Shown: in pieces, positions 1-12,647 of the stretch
Layout of the letters: each line of letters begins with the position of its first letter
Position numbering within the stretch: position 1 is the stretch's first letter
Assembly (NCBI GenBank): GCA_000697055.1
Contig: JNDT01002251.1
Span: 62,001 to 126,000, forward strand
DNA from: Saksenaea vasiformis B4078
Lineage: Eukaryota > Mucoromycota > Mucoromycetes > Mucorales > Saksenaeaceae
Direction: 5' to 3'
Length of the DNA stretch: 64,000 nucleotides
Program-made: the position numbers and the translations under genes
Notes under the pieces: model-generated
Database searches by the model: none
The model's input: only the letters and a program-made list of their open reading frames with translations
What the model was told of the DNA's origin: nothing

Positions 1-350
1 TACCGGGAATTCCTCGATTATTTGAACAACTATTGGATTCTCTGCGACCACACTTTCAACAGCTTGTTGCAGCGAAACATGGTCATAACGGAAAATACCA
101 TCGAGTGCAAATTGCCACTACGCTACAGGAAGGCAAGATTGCGCCCTGTTTATCGCAAGTTCAAGACAAAGTGAAGACGAAAAATATCAAAATTGGAAGT
201 TACCCTAAATGGGGCGCGGATGCGCAGGGTGTACGAGTGGTAGTCAGTATTGTTGGCAAAGATGAGGAAGCTGTGCGGGAGACCGCTCTAGAGATCGCGA
301 AAGGAATCGATGGATGGGAATATAGAGCCGAACAAACCTCGCGGTTATAA
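1..350 (+). CDS. Molybdopterin-binding (MoCF/CinA-N-like) domain protein, 3' end only
   Basis: The reading frame is open from base 3, so the gene starts upstream of the window and only about 115 C-terminal residues are seen. The fragment begins with a PGIPRLFEQLL segment. This resembles the proline-glycine loop followed by the long helix of MoaB/Mog and CinA-N type domains. It ends with a small alpha/beta region (IGSYPKWGADAQGVRVVVSI) typical of the C-terminal half of fungal molybdopterin-binding / FAD-synthetase-like proteins of the COG1058 class. Those proteins bind pterin- or nucleotide-like ligands in the cytosol; the exact reaction cannot be read from this fragment. The stop is at 348-350 and no intron is visible. 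The gene runs towards the degraded Fanzor-like sequence on the other strand. Confidence 0.65.
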   Translation, partial: PGIPRLFEQLLDSLRPHFQQLVAAKHGHNGKYHRVQIATTLQEGKIAPCLSQVQDKVKTKNIKIGSYPKWGADAQGVRVVVSIVGKDEEAVRETALEIAKGIDGWEYRAEQTSRL

Positions 351-403
351 CCATACTATTTGTTGGAATCTCTGTTCCTTCTTTTTTCTCTTTTACATAA
401 TAA

Positions 404-1560
404 CTAGGTTAAGGAACTCCTGCCGGTAACAGACGGGCGTTGAAATGATGGTGGCCGGCTATTGTTATGTCTAGCCATATATAAAAATACAATACGCATA
501 TTTGCAGCGGCCATTTCATCGCGATTCCACCAAACCATTCGACATGTTTTTTTTACAAATGAGAACAGCGTGGATTTCGCCAGCTTGATCATAAGCATCT
601 GGCTTTTCTTCTGCATTTTTCAAATGCCGTTGATTGCAGCTTGGACAAATTTGGGAGGACAGGTACTCGTCCACCATCATGATATACGTACCTATGAGGA
701 AGCGTAGTAAACGTCAAGTCGGAAAAATGGTTGTTGAGTACCCTTTTTCCTTGAAGCACCCAGTTTGAATGCCTTTACAATCGACTTTGTTGGGGCAGGT
801 ACCTTCCCAGTCATTAAAACTGAGAACGCTGCATTTCCATAGGCAATGATTATCGGCTTCTCTTTATCTTCTTTCCGGTCACTCGGGTCAAAGAATCGGA
901 ATCTCTCGCGAGATCCATGTTTCTGAACAGACTTCGGAATGTTGTCATTGTATTTTGCACTTCCGCCTAAGAACCGTTTAACAACTTCACTCATTCCCTT
1001 CTGTTTGTTTATATACGTCTTCCATTTGAGTTTTGCAAATCTATATCGATGGAAATTAACTTGGCATTCTTACATATAAAGTTTACCTCATATCGTGGTC
1101 GTAAAACTCCACGACGACTTCATAATGCAGTAAGCGATAAGTAATTGAAGAAATCATGTTCTCAAGTTTCGCTGTCCTAATTGATGGGACCTTACCGATG
1201 ATTTCCTACATCGCAGGCTCTGAACTGAGGAAATGTTTGCGGCATCTATTGGCATGGTTGAATCCACAAAGGTGGTAGTACTCCCGTGAACTTATGGAGC
1301 GTACTCGATGGCTATCTGTCGCAATTCCGTCTGCGGCCACGAAAAGGTCTGTAACGCCGGGGTCAAACCCCCAGACAACCGCGTTTTCCACCACACCACA
1401 GAGATCTGCCGGTGTTGTCGGCTTGCGCTCGGCATCGTACGGTGGTTTGTATTTTTGAATATGAATTCAACATCGACACCGTTAGTGCGGATCTCATCCC
1501 TATTGTACAAAAGCGAATGAGATTCGTTGGATGACGATAAAGTATGTCACCGCAATTCAT
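404..1560 (-). pseudogene. Degraded Fanzor / TnpB-like RNA-guided nuclease gene (transposon relic)
   Basis: Several minus-strand pieces in different frames follow the order expected for a Fanzor (eukaryotic TnpB). (1) At 1510-1400 a beta-strand piece reads IRTNGVDVEFIF. (2) At 1394-1206 a RuvC-I-like motif reads WGFDPGVTDLF, with the first catalytic Asp. (3) At 994-714 a GNAAFSVLMTGKVPAPTKS segment appears. (4) At about 674-636 VDEYLSSQICPSCNQR gives the first zinc-ribbon CxxC. (5) At about 560-420 a second cysteine pair is followed by WWNRDEMAAANM, with the RuvC-III Asp. Frames change at least three times; one change coincides with a run of eight A's near 572-579. No intact ORF can be drawn, so the gene is dead or very heavily spliced. 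Fanzors are known from Mucoromycota. Terminal repeats were not found. Confidence 0.72.
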
Positions 1561-1956
1561 ACTAGAACTCGACGTTTTCTCCCGATAGGCTCTCTAATGT
1601 AGGGAAACCAATTTTTACCAGAGATAACTACTGCAAGAGATCCGGTTATAAAATCATTGCTAGAGGAAGTCATCCCAAGACGAATCGTTGTAAGAAACAA
1701 AGCTGCAGACCTTCGCTTTGCTCAGGTCACAGTCCTTTTAGGTTTAACTATCTTAAAAAACAGAATTTATGTTACAAAAGGAATTACATTAAAAGAGTAC
1801 TGACATAAACGTGTTAGATATTTAGTATAGATATAAATTTTTCTTTTGCAAGTTGCGGGTAGAAGCTATGAACGAATTTGCAAAAAGGAAGCAGTGTATA
1901 TCGAAGCACCGCCTTATTCATCCAATTAGCATTGAAAGTTTGAAGTCAAAGATTTG

Positions 1957-4361
1957 TTACATAATAATGCAGTAGCGTGATTGTCTAGTTGGTAGGACAG
2001 AGATATCATCATCTATATCCACCTCTCTGTCCTGTTTTGGAAATCTCTTATAGTCAACTTGGGACTTCTTGCTCGGTTGATTCAGCTTTTCAGCAGAAGG
2101 CTGGTATCCTTTCGAGGCTGCCTTGTTGAAAAATTCGAGTGCACGCGGATAATCCGCACGTACACCAATTCCTTCTTCGTAATAGGTCCTACAGTTATTG
2201 ATGTATAAGTAAGAAAGCATCGCATTTTTTCCTTCCCCTCCTTCTTACCCCAATGTATGTTCGGCTTTAGCCAATCCTTTCGCGGCTGCACGCTGGCACC
2301 ATCGAAAACCGAGCACAGGTTGACAAACAAGATGACCTGGTATACCTTGTACGTATAGTCTTGATAAATCTAGCATGGCATAGACATGGCCTTCTTCTGC
2401 AGCCTTTGTAAAATGCTGTAAACCTGCGATAGGGTTACGTGGTCTATCCAGTAGTCCTTGCTCATAGGTTTGGCCCAGTCGATAAATGGCATCCCGGAGA
2501 CCATGTTCGGCCGCTCTTGTGAGATAGTGAATAGCCAAGGTCACGTCTTTCTTCGGCATAAGCGAGTCCCTTCATTAACTATTAGCAGAAAATTCTAGCC
2601 AAGAAAAAAAAGTATATTTACCGTGGCAAACCTATCCGCTCTGGTTCATCAGCATAGATACAGCTAAGGATAAACGCAGGTTCGGCACATGCAGCGTCCG
2701 ATACATCAGCAGCTTGCTGAAGATATTGTAGGCCCTGACTAATGTCTCTTTTTGTGTTATACTTCCCTCGGAGCAAAATATTGGCGAGTTTCTATTATGG
2801 CTAGATTGAATAAATAGGAAAGGTAAAGCAACATAACTTACATAAGTCGCAAGGATATGGCCTTTCGAAGCGGCAATTTTGTAACTTGTCACAGCCTTAT
2901 CAAACACACGGCGGCTTTTCCAATACTGAGCCATCTCATAGTGCGCGTCAACCCAACCTGCTTTCGCAGCAGCTTGGAAGCAGCGGACGGCTTTCTGGCT
3001 TTGTGTCTTATGATACCCGGCGTTTAGCGTGGTAGGAGGTCCGTGCATGTACCAGCAACCCTTAATGAATAATGCTTCAGGATGGCCAACCTTTGCCAAT
3101 CTGCTAATCCAATAGCGTGCTTCTGCCAATAAGCGGCGTCGAACGTTAACTGTAGTCACGTTCTTTGAACTACTTCCTTGGTCGTACAGTTGGGCGATCT
3201 CCAATAAATATTTGGCGTAGGTCATTTGGACATCTGTGCTTTTTGTTTTCGCCGCCATTCGACGGTATGTTTTTAAGGCTTCCTTGTCATGGGTCAAACT
3301 AAACGAGGCAATGCTTAAACGGTATTTGGTTCTTGACTCGTCCGTTTCTGGAGTCCGGTCCGGTTCATCTGGTACTTGAAGCGACGTATCTGGAGGTACA
3401 ACTTCTTGCGTGGGAGCGCCTTGCGGTAATTCAGCGGCTACAGAGCCCCACGGTGACGGTATACCGGACGGTGAGCTGGATCGAGGGAGCGATCGTGACA
3501 AACGCTTCTGCTGAGCAGCATCAGCATCAGCGTCGCAGGTTGTAGATGGTGTGTCCGGCACCATGGGTGACCCTAACGTCGTAGTTGCACTGCTACATAC
3601 CGAACTAGGTGACAATGTATCGTTCTTACACAAACGCTCGGTATTCAGTGTCTTCAATGCACCTGCACCTTTGTTACATCGTTCAGTGCTTTTTAAAATT
3701 ATCCCATGTTTGTATTACCTTGATCCGGGATTGATATACGCATCTGACCAGTTGGAGGTTCAAACGGTTTCTCAAGCTTCACAGGCAATGACGGGGATGG
3801 TGGCGGAGATTGCGATAGTAGCGATGCTGCTGTCTCCGTTTTATTGCTTTCCATGAATGACACAGGTCGTTCAATGGCACAAAAACTAGATTGGCTCGCA
3901 TGACGGCTGATATTTGAAGTTTGTATGGCCATGGACTGGTGTGCAAAATTTAGCTGTGAATGACCATTGTTTTCGTTGGAAACCATTTCCGCCGGAAAGG
4001 TGGTCTGCTGTGGATACCACTGAGTAGCCTGATATAACTGTGGGCCGTAAGTAGTCTGATACTGCGGTTGCTGCGAAGTGTAATACATAGAACCGTCGTT
4101 TTGATACGTATGTTGGTAACCGCTATAGTAATCAATGGGTGAATTCTGTGAATACGTATCCACAGTTGGTTTCATCGCCACCCATGAAGATGTAGACATC
4201 CTTTGTTGGTTATCTTCTGGTGTCTTCGGAAGAGGTTTCTTTGATCTGACTGTCGGTATGTATATAGTCGGGTGAGGAAGCGTACCCGTAAATTCTTGTC
4301 TTGGAATGCCATCGCCTGATGGTGGCGCTTGCTGGGAGTAACAGTTTTGTGCATAGACCAT
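1957..4361 (-). CDS. Sel1-repeat protein, Skt5/Chs4-like chitin synthase activator with CaaX box
   Basis: Five exons: 4361-3719, 3662-2842, 2791-2622, 2569-2249 and 2188-1957 (introns 50-60 nt; 728 aa). The first 350 or so residues are low complexity, rich in Gln, Ser, Tyr and Pro. From about residue 355 on there are repeated Sel1 units with A..YLGxxY-type cores (for example AIYRLGQTYEQGLL and AMLDLSRLYVQG). The protein ends in CIIM, a CaaX prenylation box, as in yeast Skt5/Chs4. Skt5 proteins bind and activate a plasma-membrane chitin synthase, and the lipid tail anchors them. Length is close to yeast Skt5 (696 aa). An in-frame ATG also exists at 4439, but 4361 has a good context (A at -3 region) and removes an unconserved hydrophobic lead. 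Which Chs4 paralogue this is cannot be decided here. Confidence 0.82.
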
Positions 4362-4439
4362 TGGAAAGAAGGACACTCGTTTATTGTCAAGCAGCTTTAG
4401 GAGGTAAAGAAAACAACAAGCATTACGGTGTGTATACAA

Positions 4440-5241
4440 TTTACCATTTTAGGACATGTAAACGAATTCCCTTTCGGGACGACTTTGATATCGTACAAGC
4501 GTAATCTGCGCAATCTGTCCCTGGCGTCTATCTATTTGGGTAGTGTCGCTCAACTCTTATGTACCCTTAATGGATGATATGACAATAACAAATCGTCAGC
4601 GTTGTGTAGCAGTTGCCCGGGGGTGCCAACGGACGAATCCAGAGCGCGCTACTTGTGTAACTTGCTTTTGACAGGCAGGCAACCGTAGTTGGTTGAGTCC
4701 TAAGCTTCCATCGCATCTTGGATATATGTATTGTTAAACATGGCACGATACGCCTGGAATTTTCAATAATCGATTGATCCCTTTATTTTCCGAAATGACG
4801 ATCTAAATGTTGTTCTAAACGTATACGGAATCAGCGTAGCGGGATCTTATGCTCCGAGATAGGATGCTGTATCTTTTTGGCAACGACGTAGGTAGGCCTA
4901 GCTTGCACATCACGTAGACAGAATGTGCTATACCACCAGTCACTTGAAGATAGCATGAAAACAGAAATTCTCTGCATCGCATCATTTTGTTTCTGTTTGG
5001 GAAGGAATACGTACATAGAGAATGATGTTAATGAGTAAACATTCCCTATGGAAGACGAAAAATCAAATCTAGATAGTGCATTAGGGTACAATCGACTAGT
5101 ATTACAGAGATATCTGTCTTCATGAGCCGCAGGATATATCGAAAAACTACACAGATGTATCTAAGCGCAGGTTTGTCCCAAATTCCGTATGTCAGCAATT
5201 ATTTGTTTAGATCTTAGCCACTCAGTTTATTGGAGACCCGT
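4440..5241. other. Intergenic: Skt5-like promoter side and 3' side of the FYVE gene
   Basis: About 800 bases between two minus-strand genes. The part next to 4440 should hold the promoter of the Skt5-like gene. A minus-strand open stretch at 4831-5091 (86 aa) has no recognisable motif and is not called a gene. No repeat, tRNA or transposon end was seen. Confidence 0.5.
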
Positions 5242-7659
5242 TTACCGACGAAGGTCGGCGCGGCATGTATCACACACACGATGCGGCTGAGCAGTCAAAC
5301 TTTCTAACGACTCGCGGGGCGCTGTTGGATCGCACAGAATTTGGGAGGCTGCCAGACGCACGCGTGATGTGGAACAATAATCGCACACTACCAGACCACA
5401 ACGGCGGCAATGATGCCGTCTTACAAATAAATTGAACTTTCGTGCACACCGTCGGCAAGTTTTGGCATTTACGTCCGACTCCCATTGGTGCGAGCGCAGA
5501 CGATCCTCACGATGATGGGTATCCAGTGTTTGTTGTTGTGGGTCTGACAAGTCATCGTGACACATGAGATCAACATTATTCATACTTCCACTAATTTGTG
5601 AGGAAGTTTGCCACTCCTCACTCGTCGCTGTCTCGGGTGGATCATGCGACCAGGGATTTGTATCAAGATCAGCGCCGGAATCGACCACAGCTGAGGAATC
5701 TTGCGACGGTATGACAAAGCCTAATTCTTGCTCTAGTTCTGGATTGTGTTCAACGGAGTAAGGGTTAACAGGTGTGGCCAACTTTGGCCCGAGTTCTGCA
5801 ATTTGGGCGTTCAGATCCTCGACACACGCTGAGTAAGATGTGACCAAGGTAGAAGCCTGATGTTTCCGGTATTGATTTTTATCAGCTGTTCAAAAGCATA
5901 ACGTAAGTTCCTCCTATTTTTTTTCCCGGTACTCCTATCATGTTACTTTTAATGCCTGCAGAAAGTATCTGCAGCGATTCTTCATAGGCTCGTAGTTCTC
6001 TTGTCAGTCGTAAAAGCTTTTGCGAATCGGTGCTGTTCGCAGACTGATCTTGCGCAGTAATATCCATAATAGTGCTGCGAACAATATCTTCTGCACGGTA
6101 TAAATAGTAATCCTGCATTTCCTCCTCGTCTTGTTGTTCATTGTTTTCGAGAATATTATAGGCAAGATCCATGCGTCGCTTCATAACACGGATCCATCTT
6201 CGACGACGGACCCATTTGGCGCCGCTAGTTGGAGCAACAGGTGACCAGTTTTCATCTATTTCGTCAAAGGACCTAGCGTATTGCCAGCCTGAACTTGGAT
6301 CTACTCGTGGATCACGGTAATCCACCTCCCAGTCTGTCAACCAAAACCAATTTGAACCGGAAGCGGTTCGTCCACGCGCGCTTGAGGGTAGTTTGACGTC
6401 ATCCAAGGATGAAGGCACGCCCGAAGGATGTAGCGACCACTGACCACGGGTATCCTGTCTTGTTAGTGCTGATGCGCTAAACTGAGGTTGCGAAAATCCA
6501 AGAATAGACGTCGAACGCTGATTTTCATGCATAATGACCAGCACGGTCACATGAGATTGAAATATATCGTAAGCAGGTTGGTCTGGATGGACGAACAGTA
6601 AGCAAAACCTATACGTTTCTTTCTTTTCTACCTGGTGCTCTTGGTGACCATTCTTTTTCAGCCTTCAAAAGCATCTCGCATATGGAAGGTTCTCCAGCTG
6701 CAGCACTGACATCGTAAGCGGTTTCATGGAAGTTATTTTTGATCATCGGGTTGGCATGCGCTTCTTTTAATAGATAGTCAATTATATCCATGTAACCTTT
6801 CGATGCGGCATTAACTGTTATTGGATGTCGTATCCTTAGTCAAGAGCATGTATCCATGTCTAGAGAACTTACTAAGAGGCGTGTGGCCATTTTTACTGCG
6901 CATGTCGACTTCAGCACCCTTCTGTACGAGGAGTCGGACGATAGGCAGACTTCCCCGTGAACAAGCGTTGTGTAATGCTGTCCACCCATCTTTGTCTTTT
7001 TGATTTATGTTGGCTTTTTTAGACAGCAGGTACTCGACCACCGCAAGATGTCCATCATAGGCTGCTTTTAGCAGCGCAGTCTAGTATTAACCAATAGGGA
7101 AAGCTAAGTAAACCCGCTATCATAAAATCATGCGTCGCCCCTTCTTTCGTTCCCTCATTGTCTCTGGATCTCTCACCTCGCCCTCTTTATCCCTTGAATC
7201 GACTAAAACCGAGTACTCTTCTACCAAACATCGCACAATATCTACATGGCCACGGGAAGCTGCCAAATGCAGTGGAGTGATGCCAGTTGAAGATTGTGCT
7301 TCATTAACAGCTTTGAGTGGACTAGACAACGTCTGTAGATTGTGTCTTAACATGGCCAAATTTCCATTAGTTGCTATAGATCTTAGATTAGGCTCTTTCC
7401 CCTCTTTGTTCCTGAGTGGTATCGGCTTAGTCGCCAAGCCTGGATGCGGAAGTTTGATAAAATTGTTGTGAGAATAACCATAATACTGATGCGATTCGCC
7501 AGGTACTGGAGGCGTGCAAAACTCAATGACGGAAGTAAGTGTCATGGCGACGTAAGAAAGAAAAAAGAAATTCAGAGAAAGGGCTTCACGGAAACTCCGG
7601 GATTGTAAGGATATGGTACTGTTTTGAGTGACCTGAATGTTCGGTGTCAACGTCGGCAT
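5242..7659 (-). CDS. Ankyrin repeat - DysF - FYVE zinc-finger protein
   Basis: Five exons: 7659-7177, 7080-6873, 6814-6632, 6582-5947 and 5885-5242 (introns 49-96 nt; 717 aa). Residues about 85-290 carry ankyrin repeats (TGITPLHLAASRGHVDIV, DGWTALHNACSRG, NGHTPLINAASKGYMDII), which read cleanly across three introns. A dysferlin/peroxin DysF-type pair follows around residues 345-410 (NWFWLTDWEVDYRDP, then GWQYARSFDEIDENW, then RRRRWIRVMKR). A short helical stretch leads to a C-terminal FYVE finger with the RRHHCRRCG signature and four CxxC pairs. FYVE fingers bind PtdIns3P, so the protein probably sits on endosomal or autophagic membranes; the ankyrin part would bind a partner. A second possible start is the ATG at 7545 (GCCATGAC context). 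The domain assignment is strong, the cellular role inferred. Confidence 0.83.
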
Positions 7660-9883
7660 TCTCCGGATTCACGTGTGTGACGCCTTCTCCTCCAGGGCCG
7701 CATTAGACGAAAGAGCTGATGCATTGATATAGCGGAAGGCAGACTGGCGCTCCCTCACAACGTCAGTTCCATGATTGCCCTGCTCCATATCTGTCTGCCA
7801 GACAGATCTAGGCAATGGACCAACGACCAGAAGTCGGACCCGCTCATGTGATATCCCTTAGTCTCCCTTCTCTAAGGCTCCTTCTTCAGCATTCCTAGAG
7901 GGCGCAGACCAAACTCTCTCTTGCGCAATGCTGCACGACTCTACGTAATCAGCATGTCCGATTCCAATTCTGGACGCCGTATACTGCGGAGTCAAAAGTA
8001 CACCCACCTACTGCATCTCCGTTTCTGTTTTCGGTGCCGTGTGAATAGAGAGCGTCCTTTTCAGATTCCATCACCTTTTAATTCTTCTCAGCTTTATGAT
8101 TTGTTATATGAACTGGTGTCAACGACACGTGGATCAGCACTGTCGGGTAATAAAAGTTATGGATCGCCAAAGGGCTCTGGTCCATTTGACAGTCAACAGT
8201 TTCCATTCACGAACGAAAAGCTCTAGAATATGTATAGCTAGATTATGTGTATCATTATATATTCCATCGACTTTTTTTTAAATCAAGTCGTTTGGGCCAT
8301 GGATGGCTGATATGATGTTTGGGGACAAAACGGTCGGGGAAAAGTCGTGGACTTCCAACTCGTGAAACGTGGCTTTCACTAAAACACGTGAAACAGTCGT
8401 AGGGTACATTGAGAGAAGTGTCTTTAGTAGCTGTACTAAGGAACGGGTGTAGTTGAGCCATGTCAAAGGCTTGTTGTAGATACAAGAAACTGTAATAATG
8501 CTACTGTTTAGTAAGCATCGCACTTCCCTTGGGAGAGCGTTGATCCGTGGTGAGTGCCTAACCTCAAACTGTGGCTCATAGAACGGTTTCCTGATAGACG
8601 CTATCAGATACGTCGGTGTATTCTTCAAATGTAATGATAAGCATCCAGAATAGACAGGCACACGGCAGATTCAGCTACGCACCCCTCAGACGCCTCAAAC
8701 TCCCGAAAATGACGTAGTTCAACACCTTCGCTGGTCTTGTTCTCAAAAGTACGTTATTGAGCAAAAAATGTGTCAGATATTTGATTAAAGGTACCTCTGT
8801 ATCACTGCTTCTGACGATACGTCGAACGTCCGTCATCAATTCTGCAATGCTTATATGCAGAGATGAGACGGTTTATGGCTCAACCCCAAAGTCATTATTA
8901 CAGTTATGTTGATTGCTTTGAGAGCATAGTGTCACACAGAGACATTCTGAATTGTCACAGCTTCATGCAGATCAACGTGCTTTGATGACTTTCTCTGTTG
9001 TGCATATGTTTTGGACCGATCGTCCATTTTCTTATCGGGTTGAAAAAGTGCAACAAATCACACTACACGTTGACATAGGAATACATTATCAGATGTTGTG
9101 CCGTAGCTCTAAATCGTCTTCTAATTTGTACTGACGCATAGATATCTACAAGAAGATACAGTCCTGGTGTGCGTACCTCTCGACTGGATATGATATCAAG
9201 CTATGGAGAATCAATTCAAACGAACCGCATTGCTAGCTTATGCTTCATAGAACTCCGGTGTTTAAGTCTACGTGAGTCGGACAAGCTGAGGGATGCAAAA
9301 TTCATGGTGTTCTTTTTTCTTAAAGGGAGACAACTTCTCATTTGAAAAGGACTTTAAATATTTGTACTTTCATGTAAAGAAACAATACACTGCAGCTATC
9401 CTTTGTTCTTTTTACATCGCCGCGGAGATGTCCTGAGGTCACGTAGTTAGGTGCATGTTTCCGCAGGCGGTTGGCCTGAACCAGTACTCTTTTGGTAAGC
9501 ATCAATCAAATTTCCTGATCATTTTAACAAATATTTGCCATTCGGTAGTATAAAGTGATTGCTCATTGTAGTTCACAGCGGGCGGTCAATTCGTATATGG
9601 CAATGGAAGCCTTTAAGACTCAACATATTTTACATGGTTATCCAGCGATAAAATAGTTATGGCGCTGCCATCCAGCCTTCTTGTTAGGTCCGGGCTTGCA
9701 ACCGCTTGTGGAATGGAGGCGGTGCTATTTGCACATGTCAGGAAGGACAATTGATTTTACTGACGTCAATTTCGGAGTGGTTGGAGTGCGCGTAGCGAAA
9801 CTCGGCTATATATAGTACTTTTTTCTTTTTTTTTCTTCTTTGCGAAGAGCCATATACAATCGCCAAGTTCTTACTTTACGAAA
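7660..9883. other. Intergenic, divergent promoter region with no assignable gene
   Basis: About 2.2 kb between the divergent FYVE and DIL genes. Open stretches at 7921-8226 (+, 101 aa) and 8661-8278 (-, 127 aa) have no motif I recognise and no splice pattern that extends them. The last 100 bases before 9884 are pyrimidine-rich, with TATATATAG at about 9807-9815, and are probably the core promoter of the ankyrin-DIL gene. Confidence 0.45.
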
Positions 9884-12476
9884 ATGGATACTTCCACAAT
9901 ACCAACTTCTCAAGAAATACTTACTATGCCTCAATCTAAGCCTGAATCTATGTTGAATAAAGACCAAGAGGACACGGAACAAATACGAAAAGAATATGAA
10001 AATATGACCTATGACGAGATGTCACAACGCATGGCGGAGAACTACAAGCAACTAACGGAAATGCTTGGCCATCGCATAAGCACACCTTCCGCTACATCTT
10101 CCGACAAGACAGATGCGCACGTATACGACATCCCAACCGAAGATGATCTCGATGAATTGGCTGACCTGGATGATGATGTAAAAAAGGCCAAACTGGCCAA
10201 AATATTTTGCCGCGCAGCATCCAGTGGCGATGTGGATAAAGTCACACAACTTTTGAATGACGAGACTCTAAGACCATTGATTGATATTGATGCAAAAGAT
10301 GAAGATGGCACGACCCCTTTGATTTATGCTGCGTGCTTTGGCAGGACCGAGATTGCTGAAGCTTTATTGGCAGCTAATGCCAAAATAGATGTCCAAGATT
10401 CAGGTACATTTGCTTCGTTATTTTTTTTTTCCTTTTTTTCTTCTTTGCCTCTGGAAAACTTCTTCCTGATACCATACAGCAGAGATTTAATGGATAAAAT
10501 CATGTAGTTGGCTGGACCGCCTTGATGTGGGCAACAACCAATAACCATGAGGCACTAGTCAAGCTGTTGTTGGCTCATGGTGCATCTTCTCAAACTAGAT
10601 CAGCCAAGGGTATAACAGTGTATGATGTTGTACGTACGGAAAACCAAAAACTTGTCGATATCCTGCCGACAAATCCGCGTGACAGCTATTCGTCTACTTC
10701 CAGCCTCATGGCTCGTAGTGCTTCTTCCGCCTCCTCCAGCGCAGGCGATCTTGATTTCTATTACCAATCAACCGTTGAGGGTTATGACTCTTTTATGGCT
10801 GAAGAAGCGGATAGACGCCAAAAATTATTAGACACAGCCATCGCTCTTGCTGGTGACGACGTTTCGGATCAGGAGGATTACGACGACGATCATGACACGT
10901 TAAACGAAGAAGGTCCGAATGAATTCTATTGGGACAAATGCTTGCCAGACCAGATGTTTGTATTTGGAGCGGATGACCTACCCGGTATTCTCAATATGGT
11001 AATCACCGAAATACAGTTGCCTGTTCAATCCCGTCAAGAAATATGCATCCCTGCAAACGTCGTATTTCTCAGCTCCCGTTTTGCACATTATTACTCCAGT
11101 TCTGAACTCCTTCATGAAGTCTTGGAAGGAGCTCTTATTCGTATGAGCACTGCTGTGAAGGTGAGTGTAAAAATTGCAGTGCCATTGTTTCACAAGCCAA
11201 TAACTGGTTGTAGGATAACGCGCATAACATTCACGTTCTTGCTTTCTGGATTACGAACTTTACACAACTGCTGTACTACCTCAAAAAGGACACCGGGCTT
11301 GTTGTTGACACCGCTATATACCAGCTACGCTTATCCGAATTGATATCAGAGACGTATACACTGATGGTCAATGATACCGAGCAACGCATTCACAAAGTCA
11401 TTGCGCCAGCCATGCTAGACTATGAACAGATTCCGGGCATGGAAGATATTAACTTCGCCGACGACTGGCAACGTTTTTTCAGGCGTAGCAACAGTCGCCG
11501 ATCGACAACGATTGAGGCAACGCCAATGAAGCGCAACGCCAGCATGCCAGTTCACAGCTCCAACGAATTGGCCAATGCCATCTCCCCGCGCTCGATCACC
11601 AGTCTCCTGACTTCCACTTTTTTTGTCCTACAATCGTACGAAGTACATCCAACCATCATCATACAGGCTTTGGCCCAATTTTTCCACTATACTTCTTGCG
11701 AACTGTTTAACCGCATTCTGACCAACAAAAAGATGCTAAATCGCTCCAAGGCAGTACAAATTCGTATGAACCTGTCTCATATCGAGGATTGGGTTCGCCA
11801 CAATCATCTGCCGTCCAGCCTCATTAGCTACTTTAACCCAACGACTCAGCTTCTGCAGCTTCTGCAATGTCTTTCCCAGTTGAATGATATGGATAGCTTT
11901 GTGACAACAGTCAAGAAGTTTGACTCTTTGAATTCCCTCCAGATCAAACGCTGTGTTGTCAATTATCGTTACGAAGTCAATGAGCAACGTCTGCCGGAAG
12001 AGATTGAAAAGTTTGTAACACAAATGGCTGCAGACACAGTGCGGTATAAACAAGCACGAAAATCAAGATCATCTGAACGGTTCCGCAAGAGTGCGCCACC
12101 ATTGACCCGCACACAGAGCGTGTCTCTTGGTCGAACACGTTCGCGTCCTGAAAGTATGTCCAGCTTTGTTGGCTCAATCATGTCTAGCGTTGGTATTTCG
12201 GCATCCACGTCGCTGCCTCCAACAACGCCGTCGTCACCAACAGTTGACCAAGCACCAAAACATAAGTCTGGACAAGAAAATGAAGATGACAGCTATCCAG
12301 AAGTTGAATCGACACATGAGACGAAAGACTCAAGATTTATGTTACCCTTTTCAGTCCCAACTACAGCACATATGGTATTCATTAGTGGATGGGCACCAGA
12401 TGATACCAAAAGAGAAAAGGTTGTTGTGCCAGTCATACCCGAAGAATGGATGGATAAACTAGACAAAACCAGCTAG
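9884..12476 (+). CDS. Ankyrin repeat and DIL (dilute) domain protein
   Basis: Three exons: 9884-10403, 10508-11160 and 11214-12476 (introns 104 and 53 nt; 811 aa). Residues about 105-240 form ankyrin repeats (DGTTPLIYAACFGRTEIA, then VGWTALMWATTNNHEALV joined over intron 1). An acidic, serine-rich linker follows. A DIL domain starts at the second exon junction (AHNIHVLAFWITNFTQLLYY) and includes the diagnostic core CELFNRILTNKKMLNR followed by IRMNLSHIEDW. The C-terminus is low complexity and ends with a short conserved-looking GWAPDDTK...PVIPEEWMD block. DIL domains are the cargo-binding tails of class V myosins. Stand-alone ankyrin-DIL proteins are known in fungi and are thought to act in vesicle or actin trafficking. 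The start ATG follows a T-rich leader. Confidence 0.87.
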
Positions 12477-12647
12477 ACCAACAACAGGGCTTTAGTGTGA
12501 AATGATAGTGTTTTCTCTTCCCTCAAATATCTCATGTATACGCGTTTCCCTTTTTTTTTTATATATATGTAAATTGACCTATGCCATTTCCTTTTTTCTG
12601 CGTTTCTTATCTTGTCACAAATCAAGAATATCTTTATCTTCTAATGT

